Positions 36,026 to 43,985 of a stretch of 64,000 bases of DNA are shown in pieces. The position numbers and the translations under genes are program-made. The stretch lies in contig JABMCL010000190.1 of assembly GCA_018857735.1 (NCBI GenBank), forward strand, positions 706,001-770,000, given 5' to 3'. Under the pieces are notes generated by a model. It was not told where the DNA came from. It ran no database searches and worked only from the letters and a program-made list of their open reading frames with translations. Positions within the stretch are counted from its first letter, which is position 1; every line of letters begins with the position of its first letter. Source of the DNA: Alviniconcha marisindica. Its lineage: Eukaryota; Mollusca; Gastropoda; Provannidae.

Positions 36026-37389
36026 CCTTCCCCCTTCCCCTTCCCCTCTTCCCTATGCCTCTGTGTCTATATATCTACCCCCACCTCTCTCTCCAACTTT
36101 CTCTCCCTCTGTCTGTCTCTCCCTCTCTTTCTGCCACATTTTCTCTCGCTAATTCACTCCTCCTGACTCCATGAACCGTCCTGTGTCTCATCACAGGACT
36201 GGACGTAGGTGCACCATCACCGTGAAAGAGCGAGCAGGAATGTTTCTGCAAGGAAAGAGGGAGTGGGGGGTAGAGGGATTTGCTGCAGTTGTTTCAGTAA
36301 TGGCCAGATTTCCTGTCGAAACACAGGTGTTATTGTTTCCTCTCACTTGAGACAAAGGATGGGGAAATAGCTTCTGAACAGGAAGAAGAATCTTTGTGCA
36401 GGAAATGATGTGTTTTTGTATGACTCAACACATTCATGACCCAGTTCTCCATAGTATGTTTTGTGTTTGCTGTGCTGCTAAACAGAACTGTCTGTCTAAC
36501 GTTGAATGAGATGTTGCGTGCACAGCCGTTTTCTTGTGTGTAAGTAAATATATGCCTAGGCAGTGTGCGCCACCGTTCAGGCAGTGGCTAGGTGACATCA
36601 GGGGTTTCATCTTTCCACATCACCTAGAATAGTTGGGTACACTGGCTGAGTGAAAAGGTGATTTTTGCATGACATTTTATTATTTTAGTCAGTATTTGTC
36701 TTTAGAGTCATTTTCTGATTTTCTGGCCAATTTTACCCAATAATGACCAATAACTGAAGCTGAACTAAGCTTGGGGTTATCCCAAGAGATCATAGTATGC
36801 TGAAATACATCCTCAAAAATTTGCTTCAGCGAGTTAAACACTACAGAATATTTACAAAATTGGTGACAAAAGTGAAAACCATATGTCTTTTGTCTGTGGC
36901 CTGTTTTCTGAGTGGTCTGTCTATGGTGTTCTGTCCATGATGTCAGAGATGCTTTAGTGGTGTCAAACTAAAATGCAGGAAAGAGGGCAGAACATGGGAA
37001 AGGGCACATAACAAAAAAGTGTCAGTGATGCTGACAACTTATAAAATCAATATTAAATCAGTGTTACTTTCAATCCCACTTTCCAAGTGTTTTTTTGTTT
37101 GTTACAGATCATATTCTTTTCAACTGTTCCATGCACTGGAGTTATTTTCCATTAGAATTTGAGATGGCTAGTTCCTTTAACATCTAGGGGTGAATGTAGC
37201 TTCTTTCTTTTTCATGTCTCAGTATTCTGGTGTGTGCATAAAAATGTAAAATATTATCCATTTTTGATATGTTATATTTATAGAGGAGTCAAATGCTGTT
37301 GTTTATTCTTTTTTCAGATTCTTGGAATCTGTTTTGCTCAAAACTTACGGAGTGATATTCATGCTCAGCGTGCCAAATGGTCCTACTAA
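19119..37389 (+). CDS. TspanC8-type tetraspanin, complete, eight coding exons
   Basis: Exons: 19119-19214, 28927-29121, 30149-30223, 33148-33246, 34245-34361, 34881-34931, 35807-35923, 37318-37389. All introns are phase 0 with GT..AG ends; the product is 273 residues. TM1 is about 20-43, TM2 66-88 with GCVGSLREN (83-91), TM3 98-118 and TM4 236-259. The large extracellular loop (about 119-235) has CCG at 158-160 and eight cysteines (158, 159, 175, 183, 189, 190, 202, 224), which defines TspanC8. GLWAWAEK in TM1/small loop and the [13 protein letters not shown] block resemble Tspan5/14/17 more than Tspan15 or Tspan33. Sequons occur at N54 and N174; Cys18-19 near TM1 are likely palmitoylated. 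TspanC8 proteins bind ADAM10 and control its exit from the ER and its substrate choice; that role here is inferred from the family. Exact orthology (Tspan5, 14 or 17) is left open. Confidence 0.92.
20441..20490. repeat. (CA)n microsatellite in tetraspanin intron 1
   Basis: About 50 bp of CA dinucleotides. A second, interrupted (CA)n follows about 115 bp further on. Both are followed by similar text (GGCACCAGCACACA, CAAACATTCTG/CAAGCATTCTG, CTTAATTTACACA, GACAGCATCACAGAACA), so a unit of about 150 bp has been tandemly duplicated. Confidence 0.9.
20605..20659. repeat. (CA)n, second copy of a local duplication
   Basis: Imperfect (CA)n followed by the same GGCACCAGCACACA...AGCATTCTG text as after 20490, marking copy 2 of the tandem duplication at about 20440-20745. 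Confidence 0.85.
21400..21965 (+). mobile_element. LINE (L2/CR1-like) 3' end fragment
   Basis: In one frame near 21570-21650 the sequence reads [19 protein letters not shown] followed by a frame end and LF, matching the conserved reverse-transcriptase C-terminal pattern WNxLPxxIR...F...LKxxLF of L2/CR1-type LINEs. It is followed, after a (GT)n, by GAGGCACTTAGGGCTCATCT and a TTATTGTTATTATAA-type tail. Frameshifts and stops show that it is dead. It lies in tetraspanin intron 1. Confidence 0.6.
22120..22312 (+). mobile_element. Second LINE reverse-transcriptase C-terminal fragment
   Basis: One frame near 22230-22312 reads [20 protein letters not shown] and then LFSPH and a stop. This is the WNSLP...FQSQL ending of a non-LTR reverse transcriptase. 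The upstream portion is frameshifted. It differs enough from the neighbour at 21.5 kb to be a separate element. Confidence 0.55.
22313..22457. repeat. (CTGT)n then (CT)n compound microsatellite
   Basis: About 45 bp of CTGT tetranucleotides followed by about 90 bp of CT. It starts immediately after the LINE fragment, as if grown from its tail. Confidence 0.95.
23866..23914. repeat. (CT)n followed by a G run
   Basis: About 28 bp of CT joined directly to a G run of about 19 bp. It lies in tetraspanin intron 1. Confidence 0.9.
25520..25540. repeat. Poly-G run
   Basis: A G homopolymer of about 21 bases. Such runs are common across the window and their length is likely uncertain in any assembly. 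Confidence 0.85.
25702..25888 (-). CDS. Candidate minus-strand exon inside tetraspanin intron 1
   Basis: On the minus strand TTATTGTTGTAG is followed by a 187-nt open block and a CCAG/GTCACA donor. The frame reads [20 protein letters not shown], then [20 protein letters not shown] and a Ser/Pro segment ending in [12 protein letters not shown]. Composition and codon content look protein-like against the T-rich intron. I do not recognise the family, and no partner exon is secure. It may belong to a nested gene or to a decayed transposon. Confidence 0.3.
25951..26134. repeat. Two long (CT)n tracts around a 40-bp spacer
   Basis: About 76 bp and 67 bp of CT separated by the spacer CCCTCTCTTGAGCTCTTCAG and CTGTCTCTCCCTTGAGTT. 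Confidence 0.95.
26820..27310. repeat. Diverged tandem repeat carrying TCAAGGTCAAGGTCAC
   Basis: Four degenerate units of about 110-130 bp, each with CATCATGAGCCA or a variant, a GTGAAAAGATTG-like block, then TCAAGGTCAAGGTCACA or a decayed form, and an AAAGTTCA-like block. The best cores are at about 27030-27047 and 27149-27166. The core contains two overlapping AGGTCA half-sites in the TCAAGGTCA form bound by ERR/FTZ-F1-type nuclear receptors. Confidence 0.7.
28232..28326. repeat. (CT)n microsatellite
   Basis: About 95 bp of near-perfect CT with small interruptions at its left end. It lies in tetraspanin intron 1. Confidence 0.95.
28685..28715. repeat. Poly-C run
   Basis: A C homopolymer interrupted once near its start, about 210 bp upstream of tetraspanin exon 2. 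Confidence 0.85.
28927..29121 (+). CDS. Tetraspanin exon 2 (residues 33-97)
   Basis: Follows GTGTGTGCAG. It encodes the rest of TM1, the small extracellular loop with sequon NFS at 54-56, TM2 and the GCVGSLREN motif, and ends CLLLF at donor TTT/GTGAGT. The exon is 195 nt, in phase 0. Confidence 0.93.
29208..29282. repeat. (CT)n microsatellite in tetraspanin intron 2
   Basis: About 75 bp of uninterrupted CT. Confidence 0.97.
29540..29950. other. GC-richer block with broken overlapping frames
   Basis: This intron 2 block is noticeably richer in GC than its surroundings and carries several open frames on both strands, none with a recognised motif or matching splice phase. A decayed transposable element or pseudogene fragment is possible. 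I cannot assign it. Confidence 0.25.
30149..30223 (+). CDS. Tetraspanin exon 3 (residues 98-122)
   Basis: Follows ATCTGTTTCAG. The 25 residues [25 protein letters not shown] form TM3 and the start of the large extracellular loop. The donor is TGG/GTAAGT. Confidence 0.93.
30284..30425. repeat. (CACT)n and (CA)n tract in tetraspanin intron 3
   Basis: CACT tetranucleotides (about 30284-30345) followed by about 70 bp of CA. They lie about 60 bp after exon 3. Confidence 0.93.
30605..30920 (+). mobile_element. SINE-B copy, + orientation
   Basis: This matches the reverse complement of the 52.7-53.1 kb copy block by block: GAAAGACCCTGATCATTCTG, AAGTGCAGGTGGC, then GAGATGGCAGCAGTTTCATG, TGGCACCAGCCAT, GTGGATATTTAAA, GAGCTAGTCACTCAT and ATGCAGTGAGT. 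The tRNA-like head is missing. The copy lies in tetraspanin intron 3 and is more diverged than the 52.7-kb copy. Confidence 0.7.
32626..32700 (-). mobile_element. LINE-type (TAA)n tail, minus orientation
   Basis: TAATAATAATAATAATAATG is followed by TACATTTATCATGCGCTTGT and AACGCCCTGAATGCTCAC. This is the reverse complement of the GCGCT...ATAAATGTA-TTATTATTA end seen in L2/CR1-like elements. Confidence 0.45.
32829..32886. repeat. C-rich run then (CA)n
   Basis: C runs punctuated by single A, merging into CA dinucleotides. It lies about 100 bp before the candidate microexon at 32984. Confidence 0.9.
32984..33004 (+). other. Candidate 21-nt in-frame microexon of the tetraspanin
   Basis: CCTCTCCTTTTGCAG is followed by 21 nt coding VKHCTSE and a consensus donor GTAAGT at 33005. 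Both splice sites are strong, the length is a multiple of three and the frame is phase 0 like every other intron of the gene, so inclusion between exons 3 and 4 would be silent for frame. It would add a ninth cysteine to the extracellular loop near TM3. TspanC8 proteins normally lack such an insert, so this may be a decoy pair. Confidence 0.35.
33148..33246 (+). CDS. Tetraspanin exon 4 (residues 123-155)
   Basis: Follows TGTTATGCACAG. It encodes [20 protein letters not shown] and [13 protein letters not shown], the helical part of the large extracellular loop with the [10 protein letters not shown] block typical of Tspan5/14/17 relatives. The donor is TGG/GTGAGT. Confidence 0.92.
33560..33670. 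repeat. Two-copy tandem repeat of about 50 bp
   Basis: CAATCTGATTTTGCTGCAAA and CCCCAAATCTAAAAA recur as CAGTCTGATTTTGGTGCAAA and CCCAAAATCTAAAAA about 50 bp downstream, in tetraspanin intron 4. Confidence 0.75.
34155..34203. repeat. (GT)n microsatellite in tetraspanin intron 4
   Basis: About 48 bp of GT with one GC interruption, ending about 40 bp before exon 5. Confidence 0.95.
34245..34361 (+). CDS. Tetraspanin exon 5 (residues 156-194), CCG motif exon
   Basis: Follows TCTTTTTCCAG. It encodes [20 protein letters not shown] then [19 protein letters not shown], holding six of the eight loop cysteines and the sequon NCT at 174. The donor is GAT/GTTAGT, the weakest of the gene. Confidence 0.93.
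34480..34765. repeat. Polypyrimidine (CTT/CTC)n tract in tetraspanin intron 5
   Basis: Nearly 290 bp of C and T, mainly TTC and TCC triplets, with very few purines on the + strand. It yields long Ser/Leu/Phe or Arg/Glu/Lys open frames in every reading, which are artefacts. Such mirror-rich homopurine-homopyrimidine DNA can form triplexes. Confidence 0.93.
34881..34931 (+). CDS. Tetraspanin exon 6 (residues 195-211)
   Basis: Follows TTTTAACTTGCAG. A 51-nt exon coding [17 protein letters not shown], with loop cysteine 202 in the conserved CGYD context. The donor is CAT/GTGAGT. The flanking exons are phase 0 so it can be skipped in frame, but skipping would remove a paired cysteine. Confidence 0.9.
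35001..35029. repeat. (GT)n interrupted by MITE insertion
   Basis: About 28 bp of GT directly abut the left end of the TIR element. GT repeats resume at its right end (35468-35480), so the element appears to have landed in a GT microsatellite. Confidence 0.8.
35035..35467. mobile_element. MITE-like element with about 62-bp imperfect terminal inverted repeats
   Basis: The left end reads CAAACTCCAAGCACTGGTTT. The reverse complement of the right end reads CACACTCTGAGCATTGCTTT. Both continue with ACGACATCCTTCCT / CCGGCACCTTCCTC and then a shared TGCCA-ATTTAGTTACGCCA block. The interior of about 300 bp has no transposase frame. Miniature relatives occur at 59733-59894. It lies in tetraspanin intron 6. 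Confidence 0.8.
35807..35923 (+). CDS. Tetraspanin exon 7 (residues 212-250)
   Basis: Follows TTGTTTCTTTCAG. It encodes [20 protein letters not shown], with the last loop cysteine (224), and then [19 protein letters not shown], most of TM4. The donor is CAG/GTAAAC. Confidence 0.93.
35953..36150. repeat. (CT)n and C/T-rich tract in tetraspanin intron 7
   Basis: About 68 bp of pure CT followed by about 130 bp of imperfect CCTTT/CTCT/CTGT-rich sequence. Confidence 0.9.
37318..37389 (+). CDS. Tetraspanin exon 8 (residues 251-273 and stop)
   Basis: Follows TTATTCTTTTTTCAG. It encodes [20 protein letters not shown] and WSY, then TAA: the end of TM4 and a short cytoplasmic tail as in Tspan5-like proteins. 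The last codons already belong to the first unit of the 43-bp repeat that follows. Confidence 0.92.
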   Translation: MLGICFAQNLRSDIHAQRAKWSY

Positions 37390-37600
37390 CTCGGACCACT
37401 GGGAGTGTTCCACTTGTCTGGTGTCCTATTGGCTCGGACTACTGGGAGTGTACCATTTGTCTGATGTCCTGCTCGCCTGGACCACTGGGAGTGTACTGTT
37501 TGTCTGATGTCCTGCTTGCCTGGACCACTGGGAGTGTACTGTTTGTCTGATGTCCTGCTCGCCTGGACCACTGAGAGTGTACTGTTTGTCTGATGTGCAA
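37376..37600. repeat. 43-bp minisatellite spanning the tetraspanin stop codon
   Basis: About five units with core CTGGACCACTGGGAGTGTAC, then TGTTTGTCTGATGTCCTGCT. The first degenerate unit begins in the coding exon: GTCCTACTAACTCGGACCAC (with the TAA stop) aligns with GTCCTATTGGCTCGGACTAC in the next unit. Units nearer 37450-37590 are more uniform. Confidence 0.88.
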
Positions 37601-38789
37601 GGAGAGACATGGGGTGTATCATTGCAAGTGGTTATTTGAATGCAAGATTCTGGTTCCAACTGTCTCCATTTTTTCTCTCCAAGGACTGCAAGGGACTTTG
37701 GGCTGCGTAGTGTGGCAACATCTGCTGGACTTCCCAGCAACAATTCCTACCGTTTACGTTTTGGTGTTTGCATGTGGTACAAACCCCCACAGTTAGTGAA
37801 CTGTGGATTATTGCAAAGTGTTTGATGAGAGGTAGTTTCTTTTAGGTATGTTTTTTTCTTGTCTGTTTGTCACACAGAACTGATCAAAGTGAAATAAGAG
37901 ACCACCCAAACATTTTCACTCATTGTTTTCTAAAATGGGATCAGAAAGCCATTTCTGTTGTTGTGAATGTGCAGGTTGTCTTTTAAGTGCAAAGTATTTT
38001 GTATATATATGTACTATGTGTGTGTGCGCACGTGTGTGTGTGTGTGTGTGTGCACTTTGTGGTGGGGTGGGGTGTGCTTATTGATGCAAACAGAGAAAAA
38101 CAGTGTTCTAGATTGAGGAAGATTGTACTGGTCAGAAAGTATTTTGCCATTGAAAGTTTGTCAATGTGAACTGTGATTGCTGTTTGTAACAGTTTCTCCA
38201 TAGCTTTTGTTATGTCAGTTAGATTGGTTGATTATTTCCATTTGCTCTTTAATATCAAGAACAGACTGGGTTGTTTTGTGTTTCATTTTTCAAAGACAGG
38301 GTAGGAGAGAGAGAGATGAATTTATGATGACATGATTGAAACAGTTTTAACCAATGATATCTATCCATAGCTAGTAATACTGAAATTGTCTGTACGAGAT
38401 CTGGCAGCTCCTATCATAGATGTATACTATCAGCGTCACATCAGCATCCACATGTAGTCTGTATGAGATTTTCCCTGCATTTTGTGATCAGTTCGGTCAT
38501 TTCAGCACTCAGAAGACCAGTCAGATAACACGGTACGCCAGGACAGAAACTAGGGCAGTGCTCAGCTGCCTTCTTGTTTTCTTCTTCTTCGGCATTTCAG
38601 GATTGCCCTCAGACATATATATAGCTTGATGGTGTTGATGAACTTGATTCAGCTTAACGACCAAAAGCATGAGTTGGTAGAAAACTGGACTGTTGATCGA
38701 CTCACAGTGGACTCACATCTCCACAATGTTGCTGCAGTCAGTTTTCACTGTCTTTTTGCCCACCAAAGTTGGTTCCTGGTTGATGACAA
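37601..38789 (+). other. Likely tetraspanin 3' UTR, no further exon
   Basis: T-rich sequence with a (GT)n at about 38018-38055 and no coding evidence. It directly follows the stop codon and the 43-bp repeat. Confidence 0.45.
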
Positions 38790-39612
38790 GGCAGCCATGT
38801 GACTGGCTTGTATTAGAGTGGTGAGCAGCCACACTGCTGGCTTGTATTAGAGTGGTAAGCAGCCACGTGACTGGCTTGTATTAGAGTGATAAGTGCTGGC
38901 TTGTATTAGAGTGGTGAACAGCCATGTGACAGGCTTGTATTAGAGTGGTGAACAGCCATGTGACTGGCTTGTATTAGAGTGATAAGCAGCCACGTGACTG
39001 GCTTGTATTAGAGTGATAAGTGCTGGCTTGTATTAGAGTGGTGAACAGCCATGTGACTGGCTTGTATTAGCATGGTGAACAACCATGTGACTGGCTTGTA
39101 TTAGAGTGGTGAGCAGCTAAGTGGCTGGCTTGTATTAGAGTGGTGAGTGCTAGCTTGTATTAGAGTGGTGAGCAGCCACATGACTGGCTTGGATTAGAGT
39201 GGTGAGTAGCCACATGGCTGGCTTGTATTATAGTGGTGAGCAGCTGCATGGCTGGCTTGTATAAGAGTGATGAGCAGCCATGTGACTGGCTTGTATTATA
39301 GTGGTGAGCAGCCACATGACTGGCTTGTATTAGAGTGATGAGCAACCACATGACTGGCTTGTATTAGAGTGGAGAATGCTGGCTTGTACACAGTACTGGA
39401 GTGGTGAGCAGCCACATGACAGGCTTGCATTAGAGTGGTGAGCACCCACGTGACTGGCTTGTATTATTTAGAGTGGTGAGCAGCCATGTGACAGGCTTGC
39501 ATTAGAGTGGTGAGCAGCTACATGACTGGCTTGTATTGGAGTGGCGAGCAGCCACATGACAGGCTTGTATTAGAGTGGTGAGCAGCCACATGACTGGCTT
39601 GTATTAGACTAG
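38790..39612. repeat. About 34-bp minisatellite, more than 20 units
   Basis: The core is ACTGGCTTGTATTAGAGTGG followed by TGAGCAGCCACATG. Units differ by point changes and by shortened forms that drop the GCAGCCAC block (for example near 38890, 39020 and 39145). Confidence 0.92.
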
Positions 39613-40637
39613 TGGGGGCTGAATTGAACAGAAGACGAATGAAAGATCTCATTTAACCTAGGCACATGTGCACAACATTAATCAGCATGTGTATGCATGA
39701 ACAAGATGAAGTTAAATGGTTGATGAATGCATTCATTCTCATACAACAGAACCATCTTTAAAATTCAATCAAAAGTCACACATGTTGAAGTATTTTACAC
39801 TTACATGTAGTATTTATAGTGCATGGTGACCCTGTGCATTTCAGTCCAGTGTTTTTTGCTTGTTAACATTACCAAGCTTTTCCCTTTCCCTGAATGACTT
39901 CACCTAAAACAGCATTACGAGGGGCTGACCTTTTCCATCATAGTTTGCACATCCTATCATTGGGGTTTGCTCTGCTGTAGTTCACCAACAGCAGCAACAC
40001 TGTACCAGCCAATGGGGCCACAGACTGGGCTTTGTGTGATGATGGCTGATTCCTCACGGAGAGGGATTTGGAAAGGTTGAGGGTCAGCTGTTGCAGGCTC
40101 ATCGGTGGTGGCAGAGTCTGGCTCTTGAGGCGCAGCCCCTGTTGCACTTTGGATGGGCCGTCCTAGGTTCAGGATGAGAGCAGTTGGGGAAGCTGCTCGC
40201 CCCTTCCGTCTGCTTCTTGCATCTCCCCTTTGCAGCTTTGTTGGTTTATGCCCATCTGTCCCACGCTTGCAGCTGGCCTGTCTGACTGATGAGCGCTAGC
40301 TGTATCAGTGCGAGGCTTCCTACCGCCAGGACTGGCGGTTGATTCCCGCCTGCACAGGCTGTTTCTTCGACTGGTCTTTGTAATGTAAGGCTTTCTGGAA
40401 ACTCCAGAGCCACATTTTTCTTCTTGGAGCTCACTGAAGAAGACTCCAGTGGGCTATGTATGACATGTCACCACTTTTAACAGTGCTGACAGTTGTTTCC
40501 AGCAAAGATCTGCCTCCTTCGTGTCTTTTTGTCTTTTTCAGAACAAATTCAGAACACTCTGTGTTGAGTTTGAAAGGGTGGAGGAAGCTTTGCCGTGTTT
40601 TACTTTCACGGACTTCTCCAAAGTATAAGTAATGGTT

Positions 40638-40830
40638 TGCAGTAATGGGTCGATTAATTACTGTGTAGTAAAGAAGAAAAAATGGTGTAATATTCTTCAT
40701 TTCTTTCAATTTTTGCATCGAAAGATGACACGTTGTTGCAGTAATGGGTTGATTGCTGTGTAGTAAAGAAGAAAAAAGTGATGTAGTGTTCTTCATTTCT
40801 TTCGATTTTTGCATCGAAAGATGACACATT
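40638..40830. repeat. Two-copy tandem duplication, about 100 bp
   Basis: GCAGTAATGGGTCGATTAAT...TGTGTAGTAAAGAAGAAAAA, ATTCTTCATTTCTTTCAATT and TTTGCATCGAAAGATGACAC recur once, with a few changes. Confidence 0.88.
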
Positions 40831-42704
40831 GATACTCAGCTGTATTTCCAAACTGTATACCCTGGATTGCCTTACTTGAATTTTATACACTCCCTTTGTG
40901 TGTTACTGTCGGTTGCTGTCTGTTGATGCTACTTTGGTCGGGCAGGGTACATCTGTATTTACAACCAAAAACATTATTCAGAATAAGGAAGAGCTTTTTT
41001 TTCTTCTTCTTCTTCTTCTTCTTCTGCCCAGACCAGTAAATCTGGTTTGGTATTGAGCACTCTGGGAGAAACTGACACATTTCCTGCCATTATGAAAACT
41101 ATGTCATATGCTTTTCTTGGATGTCATTTCAGTGTGCCCTCTGAAAGCTTGCACAGTGGTAACCTTTACAGCACTTTACCCATTCACACCAAATTTGATG
41201 ATCTTGAATTGACTGCAAGTGTCAGAAAGGTGAAACTGAAAATTGCATTACTCAGTGCATTCATGACTCATTGTGTAAAAATAACAATTTTAAAGACTGT
41301 TATTACATGTTGATAGATGGCATGCATATACTTTTTAGTGACCATGGTATATATTCAGAGGAAACATAAGACAGGTGAAGTTTCGGAATTTTTTCAGAGC
41401 CAGTAATCATGCTCCTCTGGCAGCGTAAGTGAGATTTTCAAACTTTTCAAACTTTGCTTGATGATCAGCTCTGCTGAGTTCCACCCATACATCCAGCTGT
41501 AGTGACATGAACAGAATGTCTAGGTAATGTCTGTGTCAGGAGGATAAACCTGTATGTTTTTGTTTCTTCGGTTGTTTTTGCTGTTTTGTTTTGTTTGTTT
41601 CTTTTTTTCTTCTTTTTTCTGCAAGTTCTTGGCAGATGGTGTTCAACCCCAGAGTGAATGTTTCATGAAAAGTAGACATAACCTTGTGCATAGGTGTCAC
41701 AGTATCTAAATATTACTGGTTTTGTTATTAGGTCGAAATGTGTATCAGTAAAAAAAAGCAAGAGGGGCTTAGAAAAGAGAAAGATAGTGAGTGAGAGAGG
41801 GTCTTGACAACGTCAGTTACCTGGAATATCATTTTGGTCCAGTGTGCACTTACAGAACAGTGACAAAACATCTGTATGGAAAAAAATGTAATTATGCATG
41901 ATTTCATAAAAGATGTCATTGCCTTCAGTTTGAACTTTGTTGGCTTTTGTTGTTGTTGTTTTTATCAGTACAGTACATCCAGCAAAGTGTTGCACATATT
42001 GTGCAGTTTATTTCTGAACGTTTTGAAAGACAAAACAGACATGAATGCTGTCATCTTTTCCAGGCTGTTTGAGGAGATAGAGGTGTCAATCTCTGTAAGG
42101 ATCAATGTTTGTGCAAAAGTTAAAACTAAAAGTTGTGTTTGTTTTTCCACCGAGCTCTAATGAAATTTGCTTGAGACATTATTCTAATTATGGTTGTTAT
42201 ACATGTGGATAGATACTGTCGTATCTAGTTAGTCCCTGACATGATACAGAGGACATTGCTTGCATATTTCCTGACTTTGCAAAACATACAATCAGTGATG
42301 AAGCTTCTCTGACAACAAAAAAGACCACCCAAAAAAATGACCACACACACACACAAAAAGGTCAGGGCAATCAAACTTAGAATGAGTATTGCCTTAGTTG
42401 AAGTTTACCTGCTTGTATCAGTTTTCATGACTGGTCCATTTTGAAGTTCACCAGGAGTCCGTAGAAGAAAGAAAGAAAAAAAAGAATATTGTCTTATATT
42501 TTAAATGCAAGTCAGCAGAGCATTTCCTCCCCTTGTTTGTCAGCATAGTTGTGTTATCCTGTGTTTTGTTTTGTAGTCCAGTCACTGCATAACAGTTGTT
42601 TGCCAACCACATCATTGCTGAGGGTTGGGTTCCGAAAATATACTCAGACTGTTAGCTGGCCATGGAGCTGAACTGGTACAGCACATGCTTAGCACCTTAG
42701 AGGT

Positions 42705-42822
42705 GCAGGTCTGAAGCAGGAGATAGTTTCAGGATGTTGTTTGTATGCTTTGGCTAAATTCTCAGCAGGAGATGGTTTCAGGATGTTGTATGTACGCGTT
42801 GCTGTTTGGGCTAAATTCTCAG
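42705..42822. repeat. Two-copy tandem duplication, about 55 bp
   Basis: GCAGGAGATAGTTTCAGGAT, TTGT-TGTATG and GGCTAAATTCTCAG recur as GCAGGAGATGGTTTCAGGAT and the same following text. Confidence 0.85.
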
Positions 42823-43979
42823 TATTGACATGCCTTTTCTTGATTTGGCATTTGCACTCAAAGATGAGCACCCACCGATGAGCTGTTTCAGGGTTTTTTT
42901 CTCCTTATACCCCGTGCAACAAAGCTGGGGGGTTATTGGAGTCACCTTCAGCCTTGCATGTGTTTGTTGTCCAGGTGTCTGTGCGCATGGTGTGCATGGA
43001 ACCTTTCTCTTGCTAGTTCTCTGCGCAGCACCACTGAACATTTTGCAGTCAGACCTGGTTTGCTGGCACATCGTGAGCTGGAGTTTCTAGAGAGCCAGTT
43101 TGACTGTTTGGGTAGAACCACAAGGGAGGGTTTCAACTGCCAGAGGCTATTTTGTACTCCAGTGTCCTCTGGAGTGTTGAATCTTTCAGTGATCAAACTT
43201 GTACCTGGTGCATTGTTTCCAGACAGAATGCAAAGAAAGTGGGTGTGTACTGACACTGTAATTGGGTGCACAACGGGGCCAGTTGTGCCACGCAAGGCAA
43301 CAAACGCTGTTGTATTTGTTTGTTTCATTTGATTTTTTGTTTTTTTGGAAGGTTATGATGTGTTATGAGCAACATACAGTCTTGAGACGTCTGTAAATTA
43401 ATGTGAGTTTATGTAATGATCAGTGTGAAGCTGTTCAGTGTTCTATTGAACTGAAAGAGAAAACCTTCAACTTTGGCATTTTCTCAGACGCCATTGACGT
43501 GGAATTTTGAAGAGTTTGCATCGTGAGACCCTGTATGGAATCCTTCTCCTAATTCTAGTTATGTAATGTAAAAGAATATTTGTAAGGCACTTACACTTAA
43601 CATGAGCCTGAAGTTATATGACTGTGATGAATTTTCAAAGCTCAGGATTCCCCCATGGGTGAACTTTGCTTAAGGTACACATGTTCTGTTTTCTGGAAGA
43701 GTTCATGTTCAGTGAAAGAATTATTGGAAGAGTTGTATGTTACCAGTAAGCTATGTGTGCTTTCACTGAGATTATAGTGATGGTTTTGCACAACTTTACC
43801 CCTTGTTTTCTCTTTGCAAATGGTAAATCATCTAAACTATGGCAGGATGATGAAATGAATAAATATATGCAGGTTTTGCATTTGACTGGTATTTGCCGGT
43901 TGTTTTGGGTTGGGTTTTTTTTTTTTTTTTTTGGTACATTTCATAACTGATACATGAAAACACAGACAGTCAAAAACAC

Positions 43980-43985
43980 AATAAA
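43980..43985 (+). promoter_or_regulatory. Candidate poly(A) signal AATAAA
   Basis: AATAAA followed within about 10-40 nt by T/G-rich sequence (CAGTTTTCAGTGCAAG, CTTGGCTGTGCTTTCTC). A second AATAAA lies at 43858-43863. Either could end tetraspanin transcripts, which would give a 3' UTR of about 6.6 kb. Confidence 0.3.

Larger units (their letters stand above)
39613..43979. other. Non-coding, T-rich; probable long 3' UTR or flank
   Basis: I see no supported exon. Small tandem duplications occur at 40638-40830 and 42705-42822, and a CTT run at 40995-41025. A 124-codon open frame at 42958-43332 lacks recognisable motifs. The same T-rich strand bias as the tetraspanin introns continues. Confidence 0.35.

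Noticed and set aside
42958..43332. 124-codon + frame downstream of the tetraspanin
   Set aside because: A minus-strand frame of similar length overlaps it. It has no recognisable domain and no splice evidence, so it is probably chance in slightly GC-richer UTR-like DNA.
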